DNA of 64,000 nt from Imbricaverruca yamaguchii (GCA_034440575.1 JAOTOL010001599.1:1706501-1770500), one strand, 5' to 3'. Positions 42,863 through 55,189 are shown, counted from the stretch's first letter. Notes: generated by a model not told the origin, from the letters alone. Translations and numbers: made by a program.

Positions 42863-43085
42863 GTATGTAATATCTATATATACATATATATATATATATG
42901 CATATATATGTATATAAATATGTATATATATATTCAGTATGGCACGTATGACCACTGGCTTAATTGTTCTGTTGTTTTGACCTTTTCTGCTCTGCTGCTT
43001 TACCTAATTAACGCGAAGTTGTAATATCCACGAGTCAATTGTGGATTACTTCAATGAAAATTATGTTTGACTTTCTGTCTGTCTG
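40700..43085 (+). mobile_element. LINE, 5'-truncated copy A (reverse transcriptase)
   Basis: Homologous along its length to the minus-strand LINE at 59,420-62,700. It contains the region between endonuclease and reverse transcriptase, most of the reverse transcriptase (Phe-Lys-Ser-Gly-Asp near 41,480; His-Leu-Leu-Ser ... Gly-Phe-Arg near 41,600; Leu-Leu-Asp-Leu near 41,730), and the C-terminal segment (41,990-42,760). Frameshifts and stops inactivate it. The 3' untranslated region includes a TA microsatellite, then GTCAATTGTGGAT, and ends in a CTGT tail at about 43,070-43,085, as does copy B. Jockey/CR1-type LINE; exact clade not determined. Confidence 0.85.
42783..42934. repeat. (TA)n microsatellite inside the LINE 3' region
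   Basis: About 35 pure TA units, then interrupted TA/TG/CA sequence. It lies between the ORF2 end and the conserved 3' tail of LINE copy A; copy B has only a short TA stretch near 59,565. Confidence 0.95.
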
Positions 43086-43469
43086 TATGTCCGTCGGTTC
43101 CCACCATCTATGCCAACAACGGCACGCTGTCCAGCCTGTGTCTGTAGCACGGCATCTGAATAGTCCGCCCCTTGTCCTTGATCGTCCGGTACCTTCACTA
43201 GCACCTCTTCAGTTCCGCCGTCATTGACACATTTTCCAGTAGTAACCGCCATCGGCGAGAAGCTGGTGATGCTTAATATTATAATAATTTGGGTGTGCTC
43301 CACAACCAGAATGTCGTGTGCTTCACTTGGCCGCGGTATATTCTCGAGATTGGGGTGCGAAGGTGTAATCGCAAAATTTCATCCATCACCTCAGCTGGGA
43401 GCGTGGTAATGCCACCCCTACTCGCCTCACCCGGAGACCATTCATCAAGCAGTCGGCGTATCTAAGCAC
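43086..43469. other. Unique sequence, nothing recognised
   Basis: No recognisable feature. Confidence 0.35.
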
Positions 43470-44450
43470 GATCTCGGCCAGGGTCCATGCCGTTCCATTG
43501 AACTTGGCGCGGCGGGAGCCGTTTCGGAACGCCACATCGGTCAGACCAGGACCGGCGCCGCGTTCGGGAACCGGGATCGAGATTCGGACACAGAAGGGAC
43601 CGGGATCCAGACCGCGATCGCCCTGCGCGCTGCTGCGCCGGAATGGTGTCCGATCGAGCGTCGCCGGCCCTCGGCGCGGATCCACGCCCACGACGGCAGC
43701 TGCCTGTCGCCCCGCCGCCGGCGGCTCGCCTCTGCTGTTGTGACGTCACTCCGTCACAACAGCCGCGTCACTCCGTCACAACAGAGCGCACGCCGTCCGA
43801 TAGCATCGACAGCGGTGCGGTCAGCGGCGCAGGGTCGGCACACGTCGCGCGGCGAGGCGGGAGGCGTGGGACCCACCCGCGCGCTGCCAGCACGCCTGCA
43901 TACCACCGGCCGGCATTTCCATACGGCTCTGCGGCGGTGGGCGGGGCGCGTTCACGCAACACGCCGGCCGGTCGCCATGGAGACGGCAACGTTTACCGGC
44001 GCATCTGCGCGGCGGTCGTCGCGCAGGCGCTCGCCGGCAAACACCAGCCCCCGACTAATTGGTGTGCAAGCAGATCGTCCGCGGCCGATGTACAGAGTGA
44101 AGGCATGCGTGCAGCGTCCGCCGAGCGGCGCTTTTTCATGGGGGAAACGATGGGCCGCTGCGGTCACGACGCCGCCGGTCGGTTCATTGTCTTGCCGGCT
44201 CGGCGCGCACCGCACACCGCAGAGTGCAGCAAAACGCGCCGACGACGCCAGTGGGCGCCGCCGCGGCCGGCCGTTTTTGCAGCGGTGGTGCGGTGCACGC
44301 CACCGCTGGTCGGCCGGCGACGAGCGGCCAGCGTGCAAAAATGGTGCCCGGTCGTGCACGTGCACAGCGCACCCACGCACGTCAGTGCCGCTGGGGACGG
44401 CGGGTCGCCTCGCCGTCCGCCTCTCGTCTGACGGGTGCAATCCTTTTCTG
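43470..44450. other. CpG-dense island, about 1 kb
   Basis: The longest CpG-dense non-repetitive stretch of the window. Open frames up to 270 codons occur on both strands without domain similarity. It sits directly upstream of a TATA box, so a promoter-associated island is plausible. Confidence 0.5.
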
Positions 44451-44467
44451 ATGCATAGAGACGTTGG

Positions 44468-44474
44468 TATAAAA
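44468..44474 (+). promoter_or_regulatory. TATAAAA box, possible core promoter
   Basis: GGTATAAAAAGCG is a strong TATA match at the downstream edge of the CpG island; a start would be expected near 44,498. No downstream exon can be assigned. Confidence 0.35.
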
Positions 44475-44529
44475 AGCGTTCGTCCGCACCAAGCTAGTGC
44501 TAGTGGCAACGGTCCGGACTATGCACACA

Positions 44530-44970
44530 CTGTGGGAGAAATAGGCTTGGGGTGAAGCCAGTCCGGTATGCTGCTGGTGCAGCTTCAACAAATGTCTCAG
44601 GCAGGCGAGCGTCCGTGCTGAGACTGAGCGGTGATAGTTGGCCGTTTGCTTAGAGAGGGTCTGCACCGGCAGACGATGCAGAACACATGGATGGTGCCTC
44701 TCATGAACTTTCATGCTTCCGTCGGGCGACGCTTGTGCCGCATATTGGCCGAAGTGTTTCTCTTCACTGCGTCCGATATCCTGTTGTTCCGGAGTTCACC
44801 GAACCGGCCAAACGACGCGCTAGAATGCTGAGACGGAAGTCGGCTCGTGCGGGCAGCTGTGCACACATGTATCCGCGGCTAGAGTAGGCACCCTCGGGAA
44901 GGAAACCGCACTCGTACCGGCTCCCTGCGCGACAGCATTTCCGTGTTCCGTTACCGTGTTATCGCGTTGA
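44530..44970. other. Unique sequence, nothing recognised
   Basis: No supported exon or repeat. Confidence 0.3.
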
Positions 44971-44974
44971 CAAC

Positions 44975-45285
44975 GCTTGTCCACATGCTAACACTGCCCA
45001 CATGCTTGTTGGCATGTGGACTCTGCTCAAATGCTAACTCTGCTCACATGCCTTCCCACATGGGCGCTGTATGACCGGCGCAATCGATGCGCCCAAATAA
45101 CCAACCAACCTTCCCACCTGCAAACTCTTCCACATGCTAACTCTTCCACATGCTTGTCCACATGCTAACCCTGTTCTTACGCTTGTCTGCATACTAACCC
45201 TGTATAATCCACATGCTAACCCTGTCCACATGCTTGTACACATACTAACATTGTCAACATGCTTGTTCGCATGCTAATTCTGTAG
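44975..45285. repeat. Irregular ACATGCTAAC repeats with a SINE-tail insert
   Basis: Words CCACATGCTAACCCTGTCC and CACATGCTTGT recur about 14 times with irregular spacing. The run is interrupted at about 45,060-45,110 by unique sequence ending AACCAACCAACC, which resembles the 3' tail of the SINE at 56,201 and may be a truncated copy. Confidence 0.7.
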
Positions 45286-46479
45286 AACATCGACCTTGAT
45301 TGTTCTTGAGTTTGACAACCCACGGCCACAGGTTTTCTAAGAGCGACAGTCGTTAGCCTGTAACGGGCTTGACAGCCCTTCGGCCCATTCTGCTCCTCCA
45401 CTTCATTCTGCTCCTACATTCCGCTGAGAGATGAACAGGTGCTGGCTGATGGAGGGGAGGGAAGCAAAGATCCCACATGCTCCCTAATGGTCTCATGTGA
45501 ATAAAACCCGGGAAGAAAGGCCAATTTTCACCAAAAAGAATTACCATCTTCTCTTAGCGATTAATCTGGAACAATCTTCGCGGTTCACTCAACTATCTAT
45601 GTCCTCCCTATTACAATAATTTTGTCAAGTTATGTATGGCAACGCATGCTATAAGTGTACTTAAGCTGAGTACTACAGTACTTCTTAAGGTGAGTTAGTC
45701 AGGTAACCCAACATTCGTAGCGCTCTAAACGGCCTGTGGAGAGTGCTCATCATGTCTGATGACTGAGTCTTGCTCAGCTTACATCAATGCCTCGTCGAGT
45801 CGTCAGGTCAAGATTAGGCCTTAAGTGTTTCGCAACGATGGAATATCACAGGTTTGGGAACTCAATTCTTGTTCGCCTGTGTATCCGAGTCACCATGACC
45901 AGCATTGCATCACTGTCTAAACTAGCTTGCAAAGTTGTCATTAAAAGATCTTACGTTTCAGTAAAGCCTTTGTATTTGCAGATAACTTTCGGACTACCAG
46001 TGGATGTTATATTTTGTTGGCATGACTTGACAGGTGACTATCTGCAACCTTGGAGTCCATGAAAGGCGAATGAGAACCTGACCCCATGGTAATGGAAAGA
46101 GCACGCCGCGTAAGTTGGCCCTAGCAAGAGCCGAGGAAACTACAAGCGACACCAGTTTGTCTGCACGCGAAAATGATGCCAAGATGAAATGGAACTGACA
46201 TTGCTGCGGTGCACGTCTCCACGGCGATTAGGTGTTGGCAGGGTAGCCCGAGGTGCAGGTCACCAACAAAGCCACCACTTGTCTCGCCGCCTCAATTACG
46301 CGAGCATAAAACCGCCGTTGACAGGCCGAGACACATACTCATCGGGCATGTGCTCCTCCAGTCGAGTGGCGGCTCATTTCGCGATGATGTCAATCACGCC
46401 TGTGAACTCGATTTCTCGTTCATTAGGACACGGCGGCCGACCCACCTCCGGCCCGACTCGAGCAGCATTAGAGACTCGT
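45286..46479. other. Unique sequence, nothing recognised
   Basis: No recognisable exon or element. Confidence 0.35.
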
Positions 46480-46780
46480 AATGATACCAAATTGAATGTA
46501 ATGGGGCGCGCCGCCCCGGCCTGCGGAGAGCGTCGCAGCCTGGCCTTGGAGACGGCGGCCGACCGCGCCGCGCCGCGCGCAGCTCCAGATTTTTTCATTT
46601 GCCAGCTGACAGGTCCCGAACTTTGACACGACGGCGGTAATTTTATGCGTAAATTATGCGTGTCTGATGAGCCGGATGAGAGGCGCGGCGGGGCGCTGGG
46701 ACGTGCGGGGCGGGGGCGGCGGCGCGCCTCGCCGCACCAGCAAACACTCAAGTGCGGCCCGAGCACCGCTGCTGTCCCGG
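46480..46780. other. CpG-dense island
   Basis: Dense CpG, with an AT-rich core at about 46,590-46,670 holding a CAGCTGACAGGT word and a GGTAATTTTATGCGTAAATT word. Possibly regulatory; no exon supported. Confidence 0.4.
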
Positions 46781-46849
46781 CGGCAAATAGTGGCGCCATG
46801 GTGCGCAAACAGCGCTGGGCGGCGCTGTTGAGTGCGCACACCGGGTCAC

Positions 46850-47200
46850 CGCCCTCACGCTCACGGTGGCAGGCACTGTCCCCACGCTCATGGGCCAGGC
46901 GCTACCCTCACGCCACGGAGCCAGGCGCTGCCTTCATACCCACGGGGTCAGGCGCCATCATCACGTCCACGAAGCCGGGCGCTATCCTCACGCCCACGGG
47001 GTCAGGCGCTACCCTCACCCCACGGAGCCAGGCACTGCCTTCATACCCACGGGGTCAGACGCCATCGTCACGTCCACGAAGCCGGGCACTATCCTCACGC
47101 CCACGGGGTCAGGCGCTAGCTACCCTCATGTACACGGTGATAGGCACTATCCTCATATCCACGGGGTCAGGCGCCATCCTCGCACCCACGGGGACAGGTC
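46850..47200. repeat. 27-bp tandem array, about 13 copies
   Basis: The unit is close to TCACGCCCACGGGGTCAGGC plus seven variable bases, with two or three sub-types alternating. Confidence 0.88.
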
Positions 47201-48061
47201 TGTAGTAAAGCAACGATGCAGGTTCATGGAGCCCTGATCTCCTCTTAGATTCATGCGGCCAGACATGATCTCCGGTTCACAGAACCAGGTCTGCTCTCAG
47301 ATTCATGGAACCAAGTATATTCACAGACACGCATTATAAGATCTACCCTCAGATACATAGGATCAGGCCATCGGTCATCGGTCATCGGTCATAGGTCCAG
47401 GCTCATCGGACAAGTACTGCTTTCAGGTTCGTGGAGATAAGATTTGCTCTCTGGTTCGTCGGATCAGATGGAGGAAGATGGGTGGAGGACCAGGTCTGCC
47501 TTCAGATTCATTTGATCAGGTCTATTATCGGAGTCGTTGGGGTCGGCAGCGTCCTGACTGCATCACCTGACTTGATCACTATCCGGGTCCACTCACTGGT
47601 TTAGCATTACGCCGACTTGACCACTATCCGTGTCTACTTACATGCCTCACCATTACGCAGACTTCATCACAATCCGGTTCTACTCACAGTGTTCACCATT
47701 TCCAGATTTGATCATCATCCGGACCACCGATTCGAATTCGTCGCCACCTACATTTGACAAAGGAGGAGGACAACAGTGGATATCAAATTCAAGTCTTCCG
47801 AGCTCCCTTCCACAAAAATGTTTAACTTATGGGATTTACCACTTGACTGGGGAGGCGGACATGAGTGGAGAACCACGTCCCTCAGTTAACATGCTAGAAG
47901 TCACGTCACGGCCCTGTCACGTGGACATTTCTTCACAGCCTAACCGGGGGCATCTGCCTTCTCCCCTGTGATTTTTCCGCCATAGCAGGAAAATAACAAG
48001 TCTGGACCTCGACCAGGTCCAGCAACTTAGCTTCAGCCAGCGAAGCAGCTCGGCGGGAAGG
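47201..48061. other. Degenerate repeats, then unique sequence
   Basis: At 47,210-47,560, words such as GATTCATGGAACCAGGTCTG recur loosely, suggesting an old minisatellite. The rest is unique with nothing recognised. Confidence 0.4.
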
Positions 48062-50655
48062 CCAGACCATCGACACCATCATAGCACGCACCCACAGCGG
48101 TGGGGTGACCAGACCGCCACACCACCATAGCACGCACCCACCGCGGTGGGGTGGCCAGACCGCCACACCACCATGGCACGCACCCACCGCGGTGGGGTGG
48201 CCAGACCACCACACCACCATGGCACGCACCCACCGCGGTGGGGTGACCAGACCAGCCACACCACCATGGCACGCACCCACCGCGGCGGGGTGACCAGACC
48301 GCCACACCACCATGGCACGCACCCATCGCGGTGGGGTGACCAGACCAGCCACACCGCCATGGCACGCTCCACCTCGGTGGGGTGACCAGACCAGCCACAC
48401 CACCATGGCACGCACCCACATCGGTGGGGTGACCAGGCCATCACACCACCATGGCACACACCCATCGCGGTGGGGTGACCAGACCAGCCACACCACCATG
48501 GCACGCACCCACCTCGGTGGGGTGACCAGACCAGCCACACCGCCATGGCACGCTCCCACCGCGGTGGGGTGACCAGACCAGCCACACCACCATGGCACGC
48601 TCCCACCGCGGTGGGGTAGCCAGACCAACACACCACCATGGCACGCACCCATCGCGCTGGGGTGACCAGACCGCCACACCACCATGGCACGCACCCACCG
48701 CGGTGGGGTGGCCAGACCGCCACACCACCATGGCACGCACCCACCGCGGTGGGGTGGCCAGACCGCCACACCACCATGGCACGCACCCACCGCGGTGGGG
48801 TGGCCAGACCAGCCAAACCACCATGGCACGCACCCACCGCGGTGGGGTGACCAGACCGCCACACCACCATGGCACGCACCCATCGCGGTGGGGTGGCCAG
48901 ACCAGCCACACCACCATGGCACGCACCCACCGCGGTGGGGTGACCAGACCAGCCACACCACCATGGCACGCTCCCACCGCGGTGGGGTGGCCAGACCAGC
49001 CACACCACCATGGCACGCACCCACCGCGGTGGGGTGGCCAGACCGCCACACCACCATGGCACGCACCCACCGCGGTGGGGTGACCAGACCAGCCACACCA
49101 CCATGGCACGCACCCATCGCGGTGGGGTGACCAGACCAGCCACACCGCCATGGCACGCACCCATCGCGGCGGGGTGACCAGACCAGCCACACCACCATGG
49201 CACGCACCCACCGCGGTGGGGTGACCAGACCAGCCACACCGCCATGGCACGCTCCCACCGCGGTGGGGTGACCAGACCGCCACACCACCATGGCACGCAC
49301 CCACCGCGGTGGGGTGACCAGACCAGCCACACCGCCATGGCACGCACCCACCGCGGTGGGGTGACCAGACCGCCACACCACCATGGCACGCACCCACCGC
49401 GGTGGGGTGACCAGACCAGCCACACCACCATGGCACGCACCCATCGCGGTGGGGTGACCAGACCGCCACACCACCATGGCACGCACCCATCGCGGTGGGG
49501 TGACCAGACCGCCACACCACCATGGCACGCACCCACCGCGGTGGGGTGACCAGACCAGCCACACCACCATGGCACGCACCCATCGCGGTGGGGTGACCAG
49601 ACCGCCACACCACCATGGCACGCTCCCACCGCGGTGGGGTGACCAGACCGCCACACCACCATGGCACGCACCCACCGCGGTGGGGTGACCAGACCAGCCA
49701 CACCGCCATGGCACGCACCCACCGCGGTGGGGTGACCAGACCGCCACACCACCATGGCACGCACCCACCGCGGTGGGGTGACCAGACCAGCCACACCACC
49801 ATGGCACGCACCCACCGCGGTGGGGTGACCAGACCAGCCACACCGCCATGGCACGCTCCCACCTCGGTGGGGTGGCCAGACCAGCCACACCACCATGGCA
49901 CGCTCCCACCGCGGTGGGGTAGCCAGACCAACACACCACCATGGCACGCTCCCACCGCGGTGGGGTAGCCAGACCAACACACCACCATGGCACGCACCCA
50001 CCGCGGTGGGGTGACCAGACCAGCCACACCACCATGGCACGCTCCCACCGCGGTGGGGTAGCCAGACCAGCCACACCACCATGGCACGCTCCCACCGCGG
50101 TGGGGTAGCCAGACCAACACACCACCATGGCACGCTCCCACCGCGGTGGGGTAGCCAGACCAACACACCACCATGGCACGCTCCACCGCGGTGGGGTAGC
50201 CAGACCAACACACCACCATGGCACGCACCCATCGCGGCGGGGTGACCAGACCAGCCACACCACCATGGCACGCACCCACCTCGGTGGGGTGACCAGACCA
50301 GCCACACCGCCATGGCACGCACCCACCGCGGTGGGGTGACCAGACCAGCCACACCGCCATGGCACGCTCCCACCGCGGTGGGGTAGCCAGACCAACACAC
50401 CACCATGGCACGCACCCACCGCGGTGGGGTGACCAGACCAGCCACACCACCATGGTACGCACCCATCGCGCTGGGGTGACCAGACCGCCACACCACCATG
50501 GCACGCTCCCACCGCGGTGGGGTGACCAGACCAACACACCACCATGGCACGCACCCACCGCGGTGGGGTGACCAGACCGCCACACCATCATGGCACGCAC
50601 CCACCGCGGTGGGGTGACCAGACCAGCCACACCACCATGGCATGCACCCACCAGC
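48062..50655. repeat. 46/47-bp satellite array, about 55 copies
   Basis: The unit is ACCACCATGGCACGCACCCA, CCGCGGTGGGGTGACCAGAC, then CGCCAC (46 bp) or CAGCCAC (47 bp). Each unit normally carries the 12-bp perfect palindrome CCACCGCGGTGG and a CCATGG palindrome. Variants are shared among non-adjacent copies, which indicates higher-order duplication. No reading frame on the minus strand contains a stop, so three overlapping false frames of about 800-920 codons run through it. Confidence 0.97.
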
Positions 50656-51345
50656 ACCGCGATAACATCCCGACACACAGCCGAAGTACCAGCCATGCTG
50701 CGTCGCAGGCAACCGTCGCGACACGCCCGCCAGGGATAACCCCTCCCCCGCACCGCTGCCTGGCCGGGGAGAGGGCCGCAGCCGCTCCAAAACGCACCGG
50801 GCGCACTGCCGCTGCGGCGCCAGCGGGCACTCAAGAGCCGACACTCATGGGTGCCGCCTACACGGCCGGAGAGCGCATTGTTCCGGCGCCCACGAGCGGT
50901 GTACGGTGGCCACTTGAAGCTGATGACCCGTCATTTTCATGCATGTTTACAGCGGTCGTCGAACGCACCCGTAATTAATCTGTCTCCGGTGTCGCTGCTC
51001 GCGCTCAGGAGGTTCTGCGCGCCGCCGTGGTGTGCGTGAGTGCGTCTGATGACAGGCCGGCCACGGCAGGTGCGTCGGGCCGACCGTTGCCGGCCGGACC
51101 CGGTCTGGGACCCAGGGGCTCGTGTCGAGGTCGGGGTGCGTCGCTCGTGTCGAGGGCAGGTGGCTCATGTTGGAGGCATATCGGCGTGTTGGTCGGAGTG
51201 GCCGCTGACCACAGGCGTGTAGAAAGTAGTCCTCAGAGATAATAGCGCACTATATCTTACACATTATAATATTCAGGTTTTGTTTTGGAAGATCACCATC
51301 TCCAGACTAGATCACTCAGACATCTATCATCAGAGGTGACTGACG
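50656..51345. other. GC-rich unique sequence
   Basis: No supported exon; moderately CpG-rich to about 51,200. Confidence 0.35.
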
Positions 51346-52080
51346 ACTGACTTATCCCAGACAACTCCACAGGTGGGTGACGGCTGCTTATCCCCAGACA
51401 ACTCCACAGGTGGGTGACGGCTGTAGACTTACCCCAGACAACTCCACAGGTGGGTGACGGCTGCTTATCCCCAGACAACTCCACAGGTGGGTGACGGCTG
51501 TAGACTTATCCCAGACAACTCCACAGGTGGGGGACGGCTGTAGACTTATCCCAGACAACTCCACAGGTGGGTGACGGCTGTAGACTTATCCCAGACAACT
51601 CCACAGGTGGGTGACGGCTGTTTATCCCCAGACAACTCCACAGGTGGGTGACGGCTGTAGACTTATCCCAGACAACTCCACAGGTGGGTGACGGCTGTTT
51701 ATCCCCAGACAACTCCACAGGTGGGTGACTGCTATAGACTTATCCCAGACAAATCCACAGGTGGGTGACGGCTGTAGACTTATCCCAGACACCTCCACAG
51801 GTGGGTGACGATTATTTATCCCCAGACAACTCCACAGGTGGGTGACGGCTGCTTATCTCTAGGCAACTCCACAGGTGGGTGACGGCTGTTTATCCCCAGA
51901 CAATTCCACAGGTGGGTGACTGCTGTAGACTTATCCCAGACAACTCCACAGGTGGGTGACGGCTGTTTATCCTCAGACAACTCACAGGTGTGTCGCAGCT
52001 GCTTATCCCCAGACAACTCCACAGGTGAGTTGCGGCTGTTTATCCCCAGACAGATCCACAGGTGAGTCGCGGCTGTCTAT
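51346..52080. repeat. 40-bp (and 36-bp) tandem array, about 19 copies
   Basis: The unit contains CAGACAACTCCACAGGTGGG and TGACGGCTGTAGACTTATCC. A shorter form lacks the TAGAC portion, and long and short forms alternate. Copies beyond 51,980 are degenerate. Confidence 0.92.
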
Positions 52081-52540
52081 CCCAAACAACTCCGTAAGTG
52101 TTGTTGTCGTTATTGTTGTTATAGTAGCTTAGAGGTACGAGAAATCCTGTCTATCCTAAACAATCCCGCAGGTGTTGTTGTTGCTGTTATTGGAGCTTAT
52201 GGGCACGAGTGGCTGCTGGCTATCTATCTCCAGATAACTTTACACCTGACCGCGGAGTGCCCTCCTAAGTCCATATCGTAAACAGCCGTCGACACAGCTA
52301 GTGCACGTGACCACTGCGCCGATATTGGCTGTTCGCTGTGTGCGACATGTTGCCCGCGATGCTCGTTAAGTTTAAGATTAAGCCCAGGGCGTTGTAGATA
52401 CAACACTGCGCAAAGGTACTTTCACCTCGCCTCTCACAGCCCTCGATGTCAACGGAGACCCCCAGCCGCACAGCATCCTCAGGCGGCTGTCCTCCAACCC
52501 TTGGGTCGCGTCGGAGCAGATGCCGTCGGAGCAGATGCGT
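52081..52540. other. Unique sequence, nothing recognised
   Basis: No recognisable feature apart from the decaying edge of the previous array. Confidence 0.35.
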
Positions 52541-52740
52541 CGGAGCGCGCCATCTCGAGCAGCGGAGGACCATCTCGAGCAGCGGCGCGCCATCTCGAGC
52601 AGCGGCGCGCCGTCTCGAGCAGCGGCGCGCCATCTCGAGCAGCAGCGCGCCGTCTCGAGCAGCGACGCGCCGTCTCGAGCAGCGGCGCGCCGTCTCGAGC
52701 AGCGGCGCGCCATCTCGAGTAGCGGCGCGCTGGCGCGCCA
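52541..52740. repeat. 20-bp minisatellite with alternating palindromes, about 10 copies
   Basis: The unit is GCGCGCCATCTCGAGCAGCG, with a CCATC/CCGTC alternation. Every unit has one CTCGAG and one GCGCGC palindrome. Confidence 0.93.
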
Positions 52741-53410
52741 GCCCACAGTCGCCTACTCTGTGCCGAGCGGGCGCACAGCGCGGGGCCGCGCTACGCGTCT
52801 CCCTCGCCGCCGCGCCAATACTGTTGCTTGGTCCCTGACACAGAGCCGCCCTGATCCGTCCGCAGGTGATCTGGTCCTGATCCTGATCCGGTGGTGGGTC
52901 GCCGTCGGGCTTGTTGCGGCTCTGGCTGGTGCGGGTCGGTTTGGGAGGCGATTCCGACGCGATTGGGAGGAAGATCTGGCGGGTCTTAACGATCAGACGT
53001 TGAGGATTGGTATGGTTCAGCTGGGATGTTACCGGTCCAGTAGAGGGAGGAGACATGAGCTCAGTCTGTATCTGCTAACTGAAATTGAAACCACCTCAAC
53101 TACGAAGTTACGCTTGGTGTTTGGAGAAGGCTGAACATAGCTATGTTGGTTCGCTATTTATCCAGGTCGGCTTGTGTGTATCATCAGTTCCACCCAGTGC
53201 TTAATGGTTGTCATAATTGGTTCTGGCCTGGGAATGAACACATCAAGCTGCACCCAACTGGACCGACATCGTGATTGTATTTCCAATCTTCACATACGCA
53301 CACCAGCAAATTAAAAAAGCTGGTAGCTTCTGATATTTGGTCGATGTTAACAAATGCTTGATGTTGTATTGTACTCTGTAGGTATGTAGCCAGAGATAAC
53401 ATCATCTGTA
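52741..53410. other. Unique sequence, nothing recognised
   Basis: GC-rich to about 53,050, then AT-rich. No supported exon. Confidence 0.35.
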
Positions 53411-54478
53411 CCATGACGTGACAGGTCATAAAAGACATAAAAGATTAGTGCAACTATGAGCCACAAGGGCCCTTCTTGGTTGCACTCTGTACACTGAACC
53501 AGTTGCCCACCAAAACTGTCAATCAGCCCTCCCTGTAATACTGAAAAGCAAGCCCTATATTCTTATAATGATTGTCTATGCTGTTTTTAAAGATGTTCAA
53601 TGTGCTGCTACTGACGATGTTTTCTGGCAGCTGGTTCCAGTGTTCCACTACCCTGTTGGTGAAGAAAGTTTGCCTTAACCTTGTTCTGCTGTGTTTAACT
53701 TTAATTTTGAATTTATGACCTCTAATTGCATCATTTCTGTTAAATTCAAACATTTCCCAAGGTATCCCCTCTCCAGACCATTGACAAATTTAAAGACCTC
53801 GATGAGATCTCCTCTCAGCCTTCTATATCTAAGTGAAAACATATTCAATTTCTTCAATCTTTCCTCATATGCCAGGTTGCTTATGCCATTAACCATTTTT
53901 GTAGCCCTCTTTTGTACTCTCTCCAAAAGCCAACAATCTTTTTCATAGCTAGGAGACCAAGCTTGGATGCAGTATTCCAAATGTGGCCTGACGTATGCAC
54001 AGTAAAGCTTCCTGATCACTTCCTCACTTCTGTATGATACATTCCTATTTATTGCCCCGAGCATTCTCAGTGCCTTCTTCCTGGCTTCCTTGGTCTGTTC
54101 TGATGCCCCCAGTTTTGTGTTTAGAATAACACCTAAATCCTTCTCCTGTTGAGTCACTGATAGCACTTGGCCACCCATCAAGTATGGAGCCTTCATATGC
54201 TGCTTACCTACATGCATGATTTTGCACTTATCAAGTTAAATTTCATTTGCCATTCTTCGGACCACTTCACAAGTTCGTTTAAGTCTTTTTGCAGCGAGAT
54301 ATGCTCATCCTGACCTGTTATTGCCCTAAAGACCTTCAAATCATCCGCACATTTCAAAACTTTACTGCTTAGGCCACTTTCAATGCTATTAACAAATATA
54401 ATGAACAGTAATGGCCCTAGTACTGACCCCTGGGGGACTCCACTAAGAACATTTTGATGATGACTTTGTACCATTTAG
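53411..54478 (-). mobile_element. CR1-like LINE, 5'-truncated, reverse transcriptase C-terminal half
   Basis: On the minus strand: Gly-Val-Pro-Gln-Gly-Ser-Val-Leu-Gly-Pro-Leu-Leu-Phe near 54,440, then the catalytic motif changed to Cys-Ala-Asp-Asp, then a thumb and C-terminal region with Tyr-Glu-Glu-Arg-Leu, Arg-Arg-Leu-Arg-Gly-Asp and Trp-Asn-Gln-Leu-Pro. A single-base deletion near 54,227 and another break near 53,700-53,750 split it into three frames. It ends in the same 3' sequence as the copy at 950-1,345. Confidence 0.9.
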
Positions 54479-54539
54479 CATACTTTGCCGATGGCCCAAA
54501 GAAAGTCTCTCCCTTCATTTGTACAGAGATGACCATCCC

Positions 54540-54830
54540 AGATGGGCCAGTGCCGCGGATCACTACCGTCACCCCACATCAGAGGGACAGCCGCCTTGGG
54601 TCAGAACCGTCACCCCACTTCAAGGAGAGGGGGGTCTCAGGATCGTCACCCCACATGAAAGGAACCTGCGTTGCGTGCTACTACCGTTACCCCACACTAA
54701 AGGGGCCGGCACTGGGGGTTTAGCACCGTCACCCCACATCAGAGGGGCCGACGCTGCCACTCGAGGGGCCACCCGGGCCGGCTTCGAGGGGATGGGAGGG
54801 GAGGGGTCATCACCGTCACTCCAAATCGGC
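54540..54830. repeat. Degenerate GTCACCCCACA repeats
   Basis: The word ACCGTCACCCCACATCAGAG or a variant recurs about seven times at roughly 35-40 bp spacing. Confidence 0.65.
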
Positions 54831-55189
54831 TGCGGCAACTCGGACGCCACCGCAGTGACTGTTACCGCGTGAGGATCGGCCTGTTGTGGTGCCAGTCGTC
54901 ACCAACCGTCAGTTCGGGGGCCAATTGTTCAATTAGTCGTGGGTCCAATGACAGGGGCTGGTGCGATCGTGAAGAACAGGAGCCGAACCCATGCGGTCGG
55001 CGAATAGGGCGGGGCGGGTTCTGTGAGCTACAAATGGTAGGCTCCTGGGCTGTAGCAGGAAGGCACGTTCACTGAAGATGATGAACTGGTTTGATGGATG
55101 AATGGTTGATGATGGCTGACGAATGGATGATAACGGGTGATGGTGTGAACCTCAGCTACAATTGGAGGACCTATCGGCGGCGGGAGGCC

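Noticed and set aside
43643..44555. Plus and minus frames of 185-271 codons in the CpG island
   Set aside because: Overlapping frames on both strands with Arg/Ala/Pro-rich sequence and no recognisable domain; explained by base composition.
48062..50655. CRISPR-like regular repeats
   Set aside because: There are no unique spacers between repeats; units are directly adjacent, and the context is animal genomic DNA.
47933..50844. Three overlapping minus-strand open frames of about 800-920 codons
   Set aside because: They coincide with the 46/47-bp array, run in all three frames at once, and translate to the same rotated repeat peptide. This is a tandem repeat without stop codons, not a gene.
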